Program-made: the position numbers and the translations under genes
Notes under the pieces: generated by a model
Seen by the model: only the letters and a program-made list of their open reading frames with translations
The model's database searches: none
What the model was told of the DNA's origin: nothing
Part shown: in pieces, positions 37,599-45,695 of the stretch
How positions within the stretch are numbered: position 1 is the first letter of the stretch
How the letters are laid out: the number at the start of each line of letters is the position of its first letter
Assembly: GCF_021390645.1 (NCBI RefSeq)
Contig: NZ_JAJEJT010000004.1
Coordinates: 620,001 to 684,000, forward strand
Direction of reading: 5' to 3'
Length of the DNA stretch: 64,000 nt
From: Paraburkholderia flagellata
GTDB taxonomy: Bacteria; Pseudomonadota; Gammaproteobacteria; Burkholderiales; Burkholderiaceae

Positions 37599-38402
37599 AT
37601 GGATCTTCTGCTTTTCAAGCTCGTCGTTACGCCGTTGTTGCTGTTGGCCGCCAGTCTCGCTGCTCGCCGCTGGGGCGAAGCGGTCGGCGGATTGCTCGTG
37701 GGGCTGCCGCTCACATCTGGGCCGGTCTCGGTTTTTCTCGCGCTGGAGCACGGTCCTGCGTTCGCCGCGCAAGCCACGTCGGGCTCGCTCGTCGCAACGG
37801 CGGCTCAGGCGGCGTTCTGCGTCGCCTATTGCAGGGTTGCTGCGCGTGGCTGGAAGGTGGCCCTGGCAGCGGGAGGCGCGACGTTTGCGCTCGTCGCCCT
37901 CGTGCTGCAATGGAGCGCGCTGCCGGCCCATGGTCTTTATCTCTTCGCCATTCTGGCCATCGCCCTTGCGCTGAACCTCATCCCCAACAAGCCGGCGAGA
38001 ACGGCGCGGCTCGCGCCGCCGTGGTGGGATCTGCCTTCGCGCATGATGCTGATTGCCGGCCTCGTCGTGAGCGTGACGCTGATCGCGCCTTACGTCGGCC
38101 CCGAGGCGAGCGGCGTGCTCGCGTCGTTCCCGTTCATGGCGATCATCCTTGCCGTGTTCGCGCACCGCATGATCGGCCATGAAGCGGCGCAGCAACTGAT
38201 GCGCGGCATGACCACGGGACTGCTGGGTTTCGCCTCGTTCTTCTTCGTGCTGAGCCTCACGCTCGGGCACTGGAACCTGCTGGCCGCTTACGGGGCGGCA
38301 ATTCTCTGCGTGCTGACGATTCAGGCGATTTCCCTGTATCGCATGCGCTTGCCGACGCCGTGCCTGCACGGCAAATCCAAACCGGAAGGCAGCGCGCCGT
38401 AA
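37599..38402 (+). CDS. Membrane protein with internal duplication
   Basis: 267 residues with about eight hydrophobic helices. The two halves look alike: EAVGGLLVGLPLTSGPVSVF near residue 25 parallels EASGVLASFPFMAIILAVF near residue 165, each followed by an H-x-A/E-A-A-Q helix (GPAFAAQAT and GHEAAQQLM). This suggests an inverted or tandem repeat transporter or GlpM-like membrane protein. No substrate motif is visible. It is divergent from a LysR regulator that may control it. Confidence 0.65.
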   Translation: MDLLLFKLVVTPLLLLAASLAARRWGEAVGGLLVGLPLTSGPVSVFLALEHGPAFAAQATSGSLVATAAQAAFCVAYCRVAARGWKVALAAGGATFALVALVLQWSALPAHGLYLFAILAIALALNLIPNKPARTARLAPPWWDLPSRMMLIAGLVVSVTLIAPYVGPEASGVLASFPFMAIILAVFAHRMIGHEAAQQLMRGMTTGLLGFASFFFVLSLTLGHWNLLAAYGAAILCVLTIQAISLYRMRLPTPCLHGKSKPEGSAP

Positions 38403-38559
38403 CGACTGGCTTGGCGTTCGGCGCGTCCGGGTGCGTTTGGTGCGCTGCACGGCAGGACAGGACAGGGGCTTCGGCGTGCGGCAACGCCTCGAAGCCTACG
38501 CTGGATGGCCTAAACTACAGGACCAGCGGATGCGGCCATTTCCGCGCCGCCGGCCCGCC

Positions 38560-38829
38560 ATGGCGCACATCTTCTTCGCAGCCTCCATTCAGCGGCACGT
38601 CGCGACGCCCGAACGCGAGATCGACGCGCGCACGCTGCGCGAAGCGTTCGATGCCGTGTTTGCCGAGCAGCCTCGTTTGCGCGGCTATATCCTCGACGAT
38701 CAGGGCGCGCTGCGAAAACATCTGGCGGTGTTCGTGGACGGCGTCCGGCTACGCGACCGGGAGCATCTGAGCGATGCGCTCGGCGAAGCGAGCCGGGTGT
38801 ATGTCGTGCAGGCGCTATCGGGTGGATGA
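38560..38829 (+). CDS. MoaD/ThiS-like small protein with C-terminal Gly-Gly
   Basis: 89 residues. The predicted order of strands and helices, with REIDARTLREAFDAVFAEQP and KHLAVFVDGVRLRD, fits the beta-grasp fold of MoaD/ThiS sulfur carriers, and the protein ends in SGG, the di-glycine tail that is adenylated and thiocarboxylated in that family. ATG 38560 has a weak ribosome site; ATG 38530 is possible. The stop codon overlaps an ATG of the next frame as ATGA, so it is probably translationally coupled to the beta-propeller gene. No MoeB/ThiF-type activating enzyme is adjacent. Confidence 0.75.
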   Translation: MAHIFFAASIQRHVATPEREIDARTLREAFDAVFAEQPRLRGYILDDQGALRKHLAVFVDGVRLRDREHLSDALGEASRVYVVQALSGG

Positions 38830-38846
38830 CAACAGGGGCACGCGAG

Positions 38847-39965
38847 ATGAGCGATCGATTGCTAGTCGCAACCCGCAAGGGGCTATTCGTTCTGCAAGCC
38901 GATGGAGAGGGCGGCTGGTCAATCGGCGAACCTGAATTCGTCGGCGAGCCGGTGAGCATGGTGATGCCCGACGCGCGCGACGGCTCGCTCTATGCCGCGC
39001 TCAATCTCGGCCACTTCGGCGTGAAACTGCATCGCAGGCGCGCGGGCATGGCGGATTGGGAGGAGTGCGCGGTGCCCGTGTATCCGCCACAGCCTGCCGA
39101 TGACATTCAGGCCAACGAACCGGACGCATTGGGCCGTCTGCCCGCGCCGTGGTCGCTCCAGCAGATCTGGTCGCTCGAACCCGGCGGCGCGGACGAGCCG
39201 GGCGTGCTGTGGGCGGGCACGATACCGGGTGGCCTGTTCCGCTCCGCAGACGGCGGCGATACCTGGGAACTCAACCGTGCGCTGTGGGACCGCCCGGAGC
39301 GGCGCGAATGGGCAGGAGGAGGCTACGACGCGCCGGGCATCCATTCGGTGATGGTCGATCCGCGCGACAGCCGGCATGTCACGGTAGGCGTGTCGTGCGG
39401 CGGCGTCTGGCAAACGGGCGACGGCGGCGCGACCTGGCGCCTCACCGCCGAGGGCATGGAAGCCGACTACATGCCGCCCGAGCGCCGCGGCGAGCCCAAC
39501 GCGCAGGACCCGCACCGCGTGGTGCAATGCGCGGCGAACCCGGATGTGCTGTGGACGCAGCATCACTGCGCGATCTTCCGTTCGACCGATGGCGCCGCGC
39601 ACTGGCGGCGTATCGAAGCGCAGCCGTCGAGCTTCGGCTTCGCGGTCGTGGTACATCCGCGCGAGCCCGATACCGCGTGGTTCGTCCCGGCCCAAAAAGA
39701 CCAGTACCGCGTTCCCGTGGATGGCCACTTCGTCGTCACGCGCACGCGCGACGGCGGGCGCACCTTCGAGCGCTTTTCGAACGGGTTGCCAGCCGCGCCT
39801 GCGTACGACCTCGTGTACCGGCACGGCCTCGACATCGACGACTCCGGCACGCGTCTCGCCATGGGGTCGACCACGGGCGCGCTCTGGACCTCGGACGACG
39901 GCGGCGAAAACTGGCGGCTTGTTTCGGCGCACTTGCCGCCGGTGTATTGCGTGCGGTTTGGGTGA
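38847..39965 (+). CDS. Asp-box (BNR/sialidase-like) beta-propeller protein
   Basis: 372 residues from ATG 38847 (AGGGG eight bases upstream); ATG 38826 overlaps the previous stop and would add seven. Five Asp-box repeats are visible: SADGGDTWEL, TGDGGATWRL, STDGAAHWRR, TRDGGRTFER and SDDGGENWRL, spaced to make a six- or seven-bladed propeller of the VPS10/sialidase type. There is no signal peptide, so it is likely cytoplasmic. Catalytic sialidase arginines are not evident, so it may be a binding scaffold. The partner gene upstream encodes the MoaD/ThiS-like protein. Confidence 0.78.
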   Translation: MSDRLLVATRKGLFVLQADGEGGWSIGEPEFVGEPVSMVMPDARDGSLYAALNLGHFGVKLHRRRAGMADWEECAVPVYPPQPADDIQANEPDALGRLPAPWSLQQIWSLEPGGADEPGVLWAGTIPGGLFRSADGGDTWELNRALWDRPERREWAGGGYDAPGIHSVMVDPRDSRHVTVGVSCGGVWQTGDGGATWRLTAEGMEADYMPPERRGEPNAQDPHRVVQCAANPDVLWTQHHCAIFRSTDGAAHWRRIEAQPSSFGFAVVVHPREPDTAWFVPAQKDQYRVPVDGHFVVTRTRDGGRTFERFSNGLPAAPAYDLVYRHGLDIDDSGTRLAMGSTTGALWTSDDGGENWRLVSAHLPPVYCVRFG

Positions 39966-39983
39966 GGGCGTGGGCTTCGCCCT

Positions 39984-40901
39984 CTAGGCCGCCGCCTGAA
40001 ACATCGTCATGCGTTGCAAAATCCAGTCGAGCAACTCATGTGCGGCCGCGACGAGCGGCCGCCCTGACTTCACGAGCACGCGCGCCTTCGTGCCTTGAAA
40101 GAGCGCGTGATCGATCGGCACGGTCACGAGTTCGCCGGCCTGAATCTCGCGCGAAGCGGCGAACTCGCCAATCAGCGTCGCGAAGTTTTCCGTAGCGACG
40201 AAACGCTTGAGCGCGGTAAGCGAATTCGTGGTGAGCGTCGCGCGTATCTCGACGTTCTCCGCGAACGCCAGCATGTTCGCAAGATGCCCGATGCCGAACG
40301 TGCTGGGCATCAACGCGAGCGGCCACGCAAGCAGGTCGTCGATCGTGGCGGGCGTGCCCCGCAGCGCGAGCGGATGGTCGCGGCGCACCAGCAGCATGAC
40401 GGGCTGCGCCGAACTCGCGCGGTATTCGATGCGCTCATGCGGCGGCGGATTGAACGCAAGCCCGATATGCGCGCGGCTTTCGGCAACCTCGTTGAGCACG
40501 TCGTCGACGGGCAGCATCGTGAGGCTCACATCGAGCTTCGGATACTGCGCGCAGAACGGCGTGATGACTTCGGCGACGAGCGCATCCACGTAGCCTTCGC
40601 TCACCGCCAGATCCACACGGCCTTGCTGGAGCCCGCGCAACGCGTGCAACTGGTCCTCGAACTTCTCCTGCTGCGCGCGATAGCCGCGCCAGAACTCCAG
40701 CAGATGCGCCGCCGCCTCGGTGGGCTTCACGCCGCGCGCCTGGCGCTCGAACAGTTGCGCGCCGAGTTCGTCCTCCAGCAGCTTGATTTGCCGCGTGATG
40801 ACCGAGGGCGAGGTGTTCAGGCTGTCCGCGGCGCCGCGGATCGTGCCGTGCGTGAGCACCTCGTGGAAATAGCGCAGCCGCTGCTGATTGATCTCGCGCA
40901 T
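39984..40901 (-). CDS. LysR-family transcriptional regulator
   Basis: 305 residues from ATG 40901, with GAGGG upstream. The open frame extends back to 41093, but this would cross the divergent promoter. The helix-turn-helix [20 protein letters not shown] (about 18-37) is typical; the effector domain follows. It is divergent from the MFS/MlrC genes and probably controls them. The helix sequence with [23 protein letters not shown] is the CynR/GltC-like branch. Confidence 0.87.
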   Translation of the reverse strand: MREINQQRLRYFHEVLTHGTIRGAADSLNTSPSVITRQIKLLEDELGAQLFERQARGVKPTEAAAHLLEFWRGYRAQQEKFEDQLHALRGLQQGRVDLAVSEGYVDALVAEVITPFCAQYPKLDVSLTMLPVDDVLNEVAESRAHIGLAFNPPPHERIEYRASSAQPVMLLVRRDHPLALRGTPATIDDLLAWPLALMPSTFGIGHLANMLAFAENVEIRATLTTNSLTALKRFVATENFATLIGEFAASREIQAGELVTVPIDHALFQGTKARVLVKSGRPLVAAAHELLDWILQRMTMFQAAA

Positions 40902-41031
40902 CGCGCCCTCATTCGCGTGAAGGGACTGTTGCCTGAAAAAGAACGATATGTGAACTTTGTTGCTCTTGCTAGCGAAGTATGCCCTGGCCAGGATGGTATT
41001 GCGCACGACGCACACCAACAGGAGACAGGAC

Positions 41032-42321
41032 ATGGCCGCCATTCTTCCCCGCGCGAGAAGCCTTGACGCTTCCGCGCTGTACAGCAGGATCAACGCGCGA
41101 TTGCTGCCGTTTCTGCTGATCTGCTATTTGTTTGCTTACCTCGACCGCGTGAATGTCGGGTTCGCCAAGCTGCAGATGCAGACCGACCTCGGCTTCTCCG
41201 ATGCCGCCTATGGTGTGGGCGCGGGCATTTTCTTCATCGGCTACGTGCTGTTCGAATTGCCGAGCAACCTGTTGCTGCCCAAAATCGGCGCGCGCAAGAC
41301 CTTCGGGCGGATTCTCGTGCTGTGGGGCATCACGTCGGCGTGCATGCTGTTCGTGCGCAGCGTTCCCGCGTTCTACGCCATGCGCTTTTTGCTAGGCGTG
41401 TTCGAAGCGGGTTTCGCGCCAGGCATGATCTTCTATCTCTCGCGCTGGTACGGTCCCTCGCGCATGGCACGCGCCATAGCGATGGTGTTCCTCGCCGGGC
41501 CGATTGGCGGCATTGTCGGCGGGCCCGTTTCGGCGGCCATCATGAGTATGCTGGCGGGAAAGGCGGGGCTCGCGGGCTGGCAATGGATGTTTCTCGTGGA
41601 AGGCCTGCCGTGCATCGTGCTCGGCATCGCGACGTTCTTCTATCTGCCCGACCGCCCGGCCGACGCCGCATGGCTGAGCGACGCCGAAAAGCGCCAGCTC
41701 GAAGCCGAAGTCGGCGCGCCCGAGGCGCACGCCACCTCGTTCGGCAGCGTGCTGCGCGATCGCAAGGTGTATGTGCTGGCGTTTGCGTACTTCTGCATCA
41801 TTGCGTCGATATACGCCATCAGTTTCTGGCTGCCCGCCATTCTCAAGGCGCAAGGCGTGAGCAATCTCATCACGCTGGGCTGGTACACGTCGATCCCGTA
41901 TGTCGCGGCGGCGGTCGCCATGCTTTATATGGGCCGACGCTCGGACCGGCTCGGCGAGCGGCGCTTTCACTGCGCGGTGCCGGCAGCGGCAGCCGCGCTG
42001 CTTTTCGCGCTGTGCTCGGCCACGGGCAATCATCTGGCGCCCACGCTTGCGCTGCTCACACTTGTCACGATGGCGCTGTGGATGGCCTACACGGTCTTCT
42101 GGGCGATTCCGCCCGAGTACATCAAGGGGCCGGCTGCGGCTGGCGGCATTGCGCTCATCAACACCATCGGGCTTTCCGGCGGATTCTGGGGGCCTGCTGC
42201 CATCGGCTGGATCAAGACGGCGGCGGGCAGCCTGCAGCCAGCGCTGCTCGCCATGGCGGGCGTGTCGCTCATTGGCGCGCTGCTGATTCTTTCAGTCAGA
42301 CTCGCGAGCGAAAAGCATTGA
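41032..42321 (+). CDS. MFS transporter (anion:cation symporter branch)
   Basis: 429 residues from ATG 41032, with AGGAGACAGG upstream. Twelve membrane segments; the helix 1 motif [19 protein letters not shown] and [19 protein letters not shown] between helices 2 and 3 are the signature of the ACS family, which imports organic anions such as tartrate, glucarate, phthalate or pantothenate. It is followed by the MlrC gene and divergent from a LysR gene, so it likely imports the substrate or its precursor. Confidence 0.87.
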   Translation: MAAILPRARSLDASALYSRINARLLPFLLICYLFAYLDRVNVGFAKLQMQTDLGFSDAAYGVGAGIFFIGYVLFELPSNLLLPKIGARKTFGRILVLWGITSACMLFVRSVPAFYAMRFLLGVFEAGFAPGMIFYLSRWYGPSRMARAIAMVFLAGPIGGIVGGPVSAAIMSMLAGKAGLAGWQWMFLVEGLPCIVLGIATFFYLPDRPADAAWLSDAEKRQLEAEVGAPEAHATSFGSVLRDRKVYVLAFAYFCIIASIYAISFWLPAILKAQGVSNLITLGWYTSIPYVAAAVAMLYMGRRSDRLGERRFHCAVPAAAAALLFALCSATGNHLAPTLALLTLVTMALWMAYTVFWAIPPEYIKGPAAAGGIALINTIGLSGGFWGPAAIGWIKTAAGSLQPALLAMAGVSLIGALLILSVRLASEKH

Positions 42322-42395
42322 ACGCACGTTGTGCCTTCAGGCTAAGGCAGGCAATTCATTTGATCAGTCATCCTATGCAAGTGAGGTAAAGGAAA

Positions 42396-43898
42396 ATGAA
42401 GATTCTCATCGCGGGCTTCCAGCACGAAACCAACACGTTCGCCCCGACGAAAGCCAGTTATCAAAGTTTCGTTCAGGGCGAGGGCTTTCCGCCGCTCACG
42501 CGCGGCGCCGACGTGCTCTCGCTGCGCGACGTGAACGTGCCCGCCGGCGGTTTCATCCAGGCGGCGGAGGCCGCGGGTCATACGCTCGTGCCGGTCATCT
42601 GGGCGGGGGCGAGCGCTTCCGCGCACGTGACCGAAGACGCGTTCGAGCGCATTGCCGGCGAAATCGTCGATGCCGTGCGGCGCGGCGGCTTCGACGCCAT
42701 CTATCTCGACCTGCACGGCGCGATGGTCGCCGAGCATCTGGACGATGGCGAAGGCGCGCTGCTCGCGCGTGTGCGGGCCATCGTGGGTAGCGACATGCCC
42801 GTGGTGGTCTCGCTCGATTTGCACGCCAACGTGACCGAGCAGATGTTCACGCACGCCGACGCCATGGTCGCGTATCGCACCTATCCGCACGTCGACATGG
42901 CCGAAACGGGCGCGCGCGCCGCGCAGATCCTCATGCGCCTCGTAGCGGAACCCGAGCGTAGGCTCAAGCGCTACGTGCGCCGCATTCCGTTCCTGATTCC
43001 CGTGAACGGCATGTGCACGCTCGCGGAACCGGCCCGCGGCACGTACGCGCATCTCGCGCAACTGGAGGACGATTCGGTCGTCTCGCTTTCGTTCGCGCCG
43101 GGTTTCCCGGCCTCCGATTTCCCCGAATGCGGCGCGGCCGTGTGGGGTTACGGCTTCGACGAGGCCGCCGTGGTGACGGCGGTGAACGAACTGGCTTCGG
43201 CCATCGTCGAGCAGGAGCGCGACTGGGAGGTGCATTTTCTCGACCCCGACGCCGCCGTGCGCGAGGCCATGCGTCTCGCTGAGCACGCCACGCAACCGGT
43301 GGTCATCGCCGATACGCAGGACAACCCGGGCGTGGGCGGCGACTCGAACACCATGGGCCTCGTGCGCGCGCTGCTGCGCCTGGGTGCACGCGACGCGGCA
43401 GTGGGCCTGATCTGGGACCCGCAGGCGGCCGCCAAGGCGCACGAAGCGGGCGTGGGCGCGACGATCGAGCTGGCGCTCGCGGGTGGCACGGGCGTGCCCG
43501 GCGACGCGCCGCTCGCCGGGCGCTTCGTTGTGGAGCATCTCGCCGATGGGCGCGTGCGCTTCGACGGCCCGATGATGAACGGCATGTGGACCGAGATCGG
43601 GCCGGTGGCGTGCCTGCGCATCGACGGCGTGAGGATCGCGGTCAGCTCGGTGAAGATGCAGATATTCGACCGCAATCTGTATCGGGCGGCCGGTATCGAG
43701 CCGGAGCGCATGAAGATTCTCGTCAACAAGAGTTCGGTCCACTATCGCGCCGATTTCGACGCAATTGCCGCGGCGCATCTCGTGGCGAAGTCGCCTGGCC
43801 CCATGGCCGCCGACCCTGCCGATTTGCCGTGGCAGCGCATCGATACGCGCTTGCGTCTGCGCCCGAACGGCGTGTCGTTGAGTGAGATGCGGGCGTAG
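42396..43898 (+). CDS. M81-family metallopeptidase (MlrC homologue)
   Basis: 500 residues, full length for the family. The N-terminal domain has GFQHETNTFAP with H10, DLHGAM (D105, H107) and DLHANVTEQM (D141, H143), the presumed zinc site. The C-terminal domain has VVIADTQDNPGVGGDSNTM. MlrC of microcystin degraders cleaves linear peptide products, but close relatives in Burkholderia are in ordinary catabolic clusters and their substrates are unknown. Cotranscription with the MFS gene is likely (74-base gap). Confidence 0.87.
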   Translation: MKILIAGFQHETNTFAPTKASYQSFVQGEGFPPLTRGADVLSLRDVNVPAGGFIQAAEAAGHTLVPVIWAGASASAHVTEDAFERIAGEIVDAVRRGGFDAIYLDLHGAMVAEHLDDGEGALLARVRAIVGSDMPVVVSLDLHANVTEQMFTHADAMVAYRTYPHVDMAETGARAAQILMRLVAEPERRLKRYVRRIPFLIPVNGMCTLAEPARGTYAHLAQLEDDSVVSLSFAPGFPASDFPECGAAVWGYGFDEAAVVTAVNELASAIVEQERDWEVHFLDPDAAVREAMRLAEHATQPVVIADTQDNPGVGGDSNTMGLVRALLRLGARDAAVGLIWDPQAAAKAHEAGVGATIELALAGGTGVPGDAPLAGRFVVEHLADGRVRFDGPMMNGMWTEIGPVACLRIDGVRIAVSSVKMQIFDRNLYRAAGIEPERMKILVNKSSVHYRADFDAIAAAHLVAKSPGPMAADPADLPWQRIDTRLRLRPNGVSLSEMRA

Positions 43899-44118
43899 TG
43901 CGGCAGTAGAGCGGGGTTTTCGTATCGTTGTGTATCCACTGCGGCAATGGACAAGGAGGCTTGCAAAAGCAGGGGTTCGTGGAAACAAGCGGGATACGTG
44001 CGGGAGTTCAAATACAGCCATGCCAGTCAGCGACGTCGCGAGGCGGAGATCGAAAAGACTGGACGCACGAGCCGCGCAATCGTGGCCCGAACCAACTCAT
44101 TGCTTACAGGTGGACACC

Positions 44119-44439
44119 ATGAAACTCATCAAGTCGCTGATCGTTGCCGCTGTTGTCGCTGTTCCCGTCGTCTCTTTCGCGCAGTCCGCCGAGCCGCTCA
44201 CGCGCGCTCAGGTCCGCGCCGAGCTGGTGCAGCTCGAAAAGGTCGGCTACAACCCGGCCGCTGACTACAACGACTATCCGCAGCACATCGAGGCGGCCGA
44301 AGCGAAGGTCAGTGCGCAGAACGGCGCGGTGGCATCGGCGTTCGGCGGCGTGGCGAATGGTTCGTCGGCAGCGGGGGCGCCTTCGGTTTCGCGGGAGCAC
44401 GGCATTCCCGGCTTTGGTTCGGCCTATGCGCATCATTGA
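44119..44439 (+). CDS. DUF4148-domain exported protein
   Basis: 106 residues from ATG 44119. The signal peptide MKLIKSLIVAAVVAVPVVSFAQS is followed by the DUF4148 core LTRAQVRAELVQLEKVGYNP and DYPQHIEAAEAKV. These small periplasmic proteins are numerous in Burkholderiaceae and usually of unknown role. It is a single-gene unit, with a GC-rich hairpin 29 bases after the stop. Confidence 0.85.
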   Translation: MKLIKSLIVAAVVAVPVVSFAQSAEPLTRAQVRAELVQLEKVGYNPAADYNDYPQHIEAAEAKVSAQNGAVASAFGGVANGSSAAGAPSVSREHGIPGFGSAYAHH

Positions 44440-44467
44440 TGGGTGATCGATGGTGCGAGTACAAGGG

Positions 44468-44488
44468 CGGCCCGCTTCGAGCGGGCCG
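44468..44488 (+). terminator. Stem-loop after DUF4148 gene
   Basis: CGGCCCGCT (44468-44476) and AGCGGGCCG (44480-44488) form a perfect 9-bp stem with a TCG loop, followed by only two Ts. Likely a terminator of the preceding gene. Confidence 0.55.
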
Positions 44489-44573
44489 TTGCACATGGTG
44501 CGACTTGCCTCGTTCGTCGTCCCGGCCTAACCTTTGCCGAATGTGACGACCCCGCGACCACCCCGAGCCCAGC

Positions 44574-44975
44574 ATGCAAATCCATCCCGTACGGCTGTCT
44601 CCCGGCGACGACCTGCGCGTCGCGGTCGAAGGCTTGCTCAGCGAGCACGCCTCGCATGCGGCGTTCGTCATCCAGGGCATCGGCAGCTTGAGCGTCGCGC
44701 AGTTGCGATTCGCGGGAGCCGAAGCGCCGACCGAATTGCGCGGCGACCTCGAAATCCTCACGCTCGCGGGCTCCGTGTCTCCCGATGGCGCCCACCTGCA
44801 TATGTCCGTATCCGACGCGCAAGGCCGTGTGTCCGGCGGCCATGTCGCGCGCGGCTGCATAGTTCGCACCACGGCCGAACTGCTGCTGGTGCTGCTGCCG
44901 GGCCATCGCTTCTCGCGCGAACTCGATTCCTCGACCGGATACTCGGAACTGCAGATCCGCAACGCGCCAGAGTAA
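44574..44975 (+). CDS. PPC-domain (DUF296) protein
   Basis: 133 residues, one PPC/DUF296 domain. The pattern AAFVIQGIGSLSVAQLRFAG, then LTLAGSVSPDGAHLHMSVSD and GGHVARGCIVRTTAELLL is characteristic. Plant relatives carry this domain in AT-hook proteins; bacterial ones form trimers of unknown role. It has no signal peptide and no coregulated neighbour. Confidence 0.82.
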   Translation: MQIHPVRLSPGDDLRVAVEGLLSEHASHAAFVIQGIGSLSVAQLRFAGAEAPTELRGDLEILTLAGSVSPDGAHLHMSVSDAQGRVSGGHVARGCIVRTTAELLLVLLPGHRFSRELDSSTGYSELQIRNAPE

Positions 44976-45162
44976 TCCGCTTCTAATCCGTTCGCGCCGC
45001 CATTCGAGCCGCGCCACGCACCGTCACAAAACTTAAAAGCAGCTTCGCTATGCTTCGGCGTTGCCTTGCCGCTGCGTATGCATGTTACATGCGCTGCGTG
45101 CGAGGCCCCGCTCGGGCCGCTCCTCGAGCCGTTGTTGTGCCTCTATCTGGACGGAGACTTCG

Positions 45163-45606
45163 ATGACGGTCGAATCCGCGCCGGCGCGCTTGCCAATGCA
45201 AAGTGCGTCGCGCAAACGTTTGAGCCTGAGCGCTGCATCCGCGTCGATGAGTGCCCCCGCCATGCAGCTTGCATGCGCCGCCGCGCTTTGTACGCTTGGC
45301 GCTTGCAGCGCACGCGACGGCGACACGCGCGCCGCGCTCACCACGAACGCCGCACGCGCACTCGCCCAAGGGCAGCCAGGCAGCCGTCCACAGAGTCCGC
45401 CGCTTGCCAACGCGTTCACGCTGGCGTCGGGCACGGCCGCATCGAATCTCCCAGATAGTGCAAACAGTGCGGCTAACGTCGGCGCGGCATTGCCCGCGAA
45501 TGCCGTGCGCTCGCCGGCCGGGCCGCCTGCCGGCGGGAGCGCACAAGACGCGCAGGCCGCGCAAATCGAACCGCTTGTCACACCCGTCATCCACACCGCC
45601 GATTGA
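45163..45606 (+). CDS. Putative lipoprotein upstream of phospholipase C
   Basis: 147 residues from ATG 45163, with GGAG six bases upstream; the frame is open back to 45061 but the earlier part is unlikely. A hydrophobic segment MQLACAAALCTLGACSARDG ends in a lipobox (LGAC), so it is probably a lipoprotein, with a long N-terminal extension. The mature part is low-complexity, rich in Ala, Ser, Pro and Gln. It ends 90 bases before a phospholipase C gene and may act as its chaperone or partner, but that is a guess from position. Confidence 0.5.
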   Translation: MTVESAPARLPMQSASRKRLSLSAASASMSAPAMQLACAAALCTLGACSARDGDTRAALTTNAARALAQGQPGSRPQSPPLANAFTLASGTAASNLPDSANSAANVGAALPANAVRSPAGPPAGGSAQDAQAAQIEPLVTPVIHTAD

Positions 45607-45695
45607 CGTACCCGGCCGCGCGGCCTTGCCGCCTGCCGCCCGTCAAGGCGGCGTGCCGTGCGTGCCTTTCTCAACCTGAAGATGGAAACCACAAG

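Noticed and set aside
42342..44021. 559-residue minus-strand frame
   Set aside because: Antisense to MlrC, which has conserved zinc ligands; the frame is only a GC artefact.
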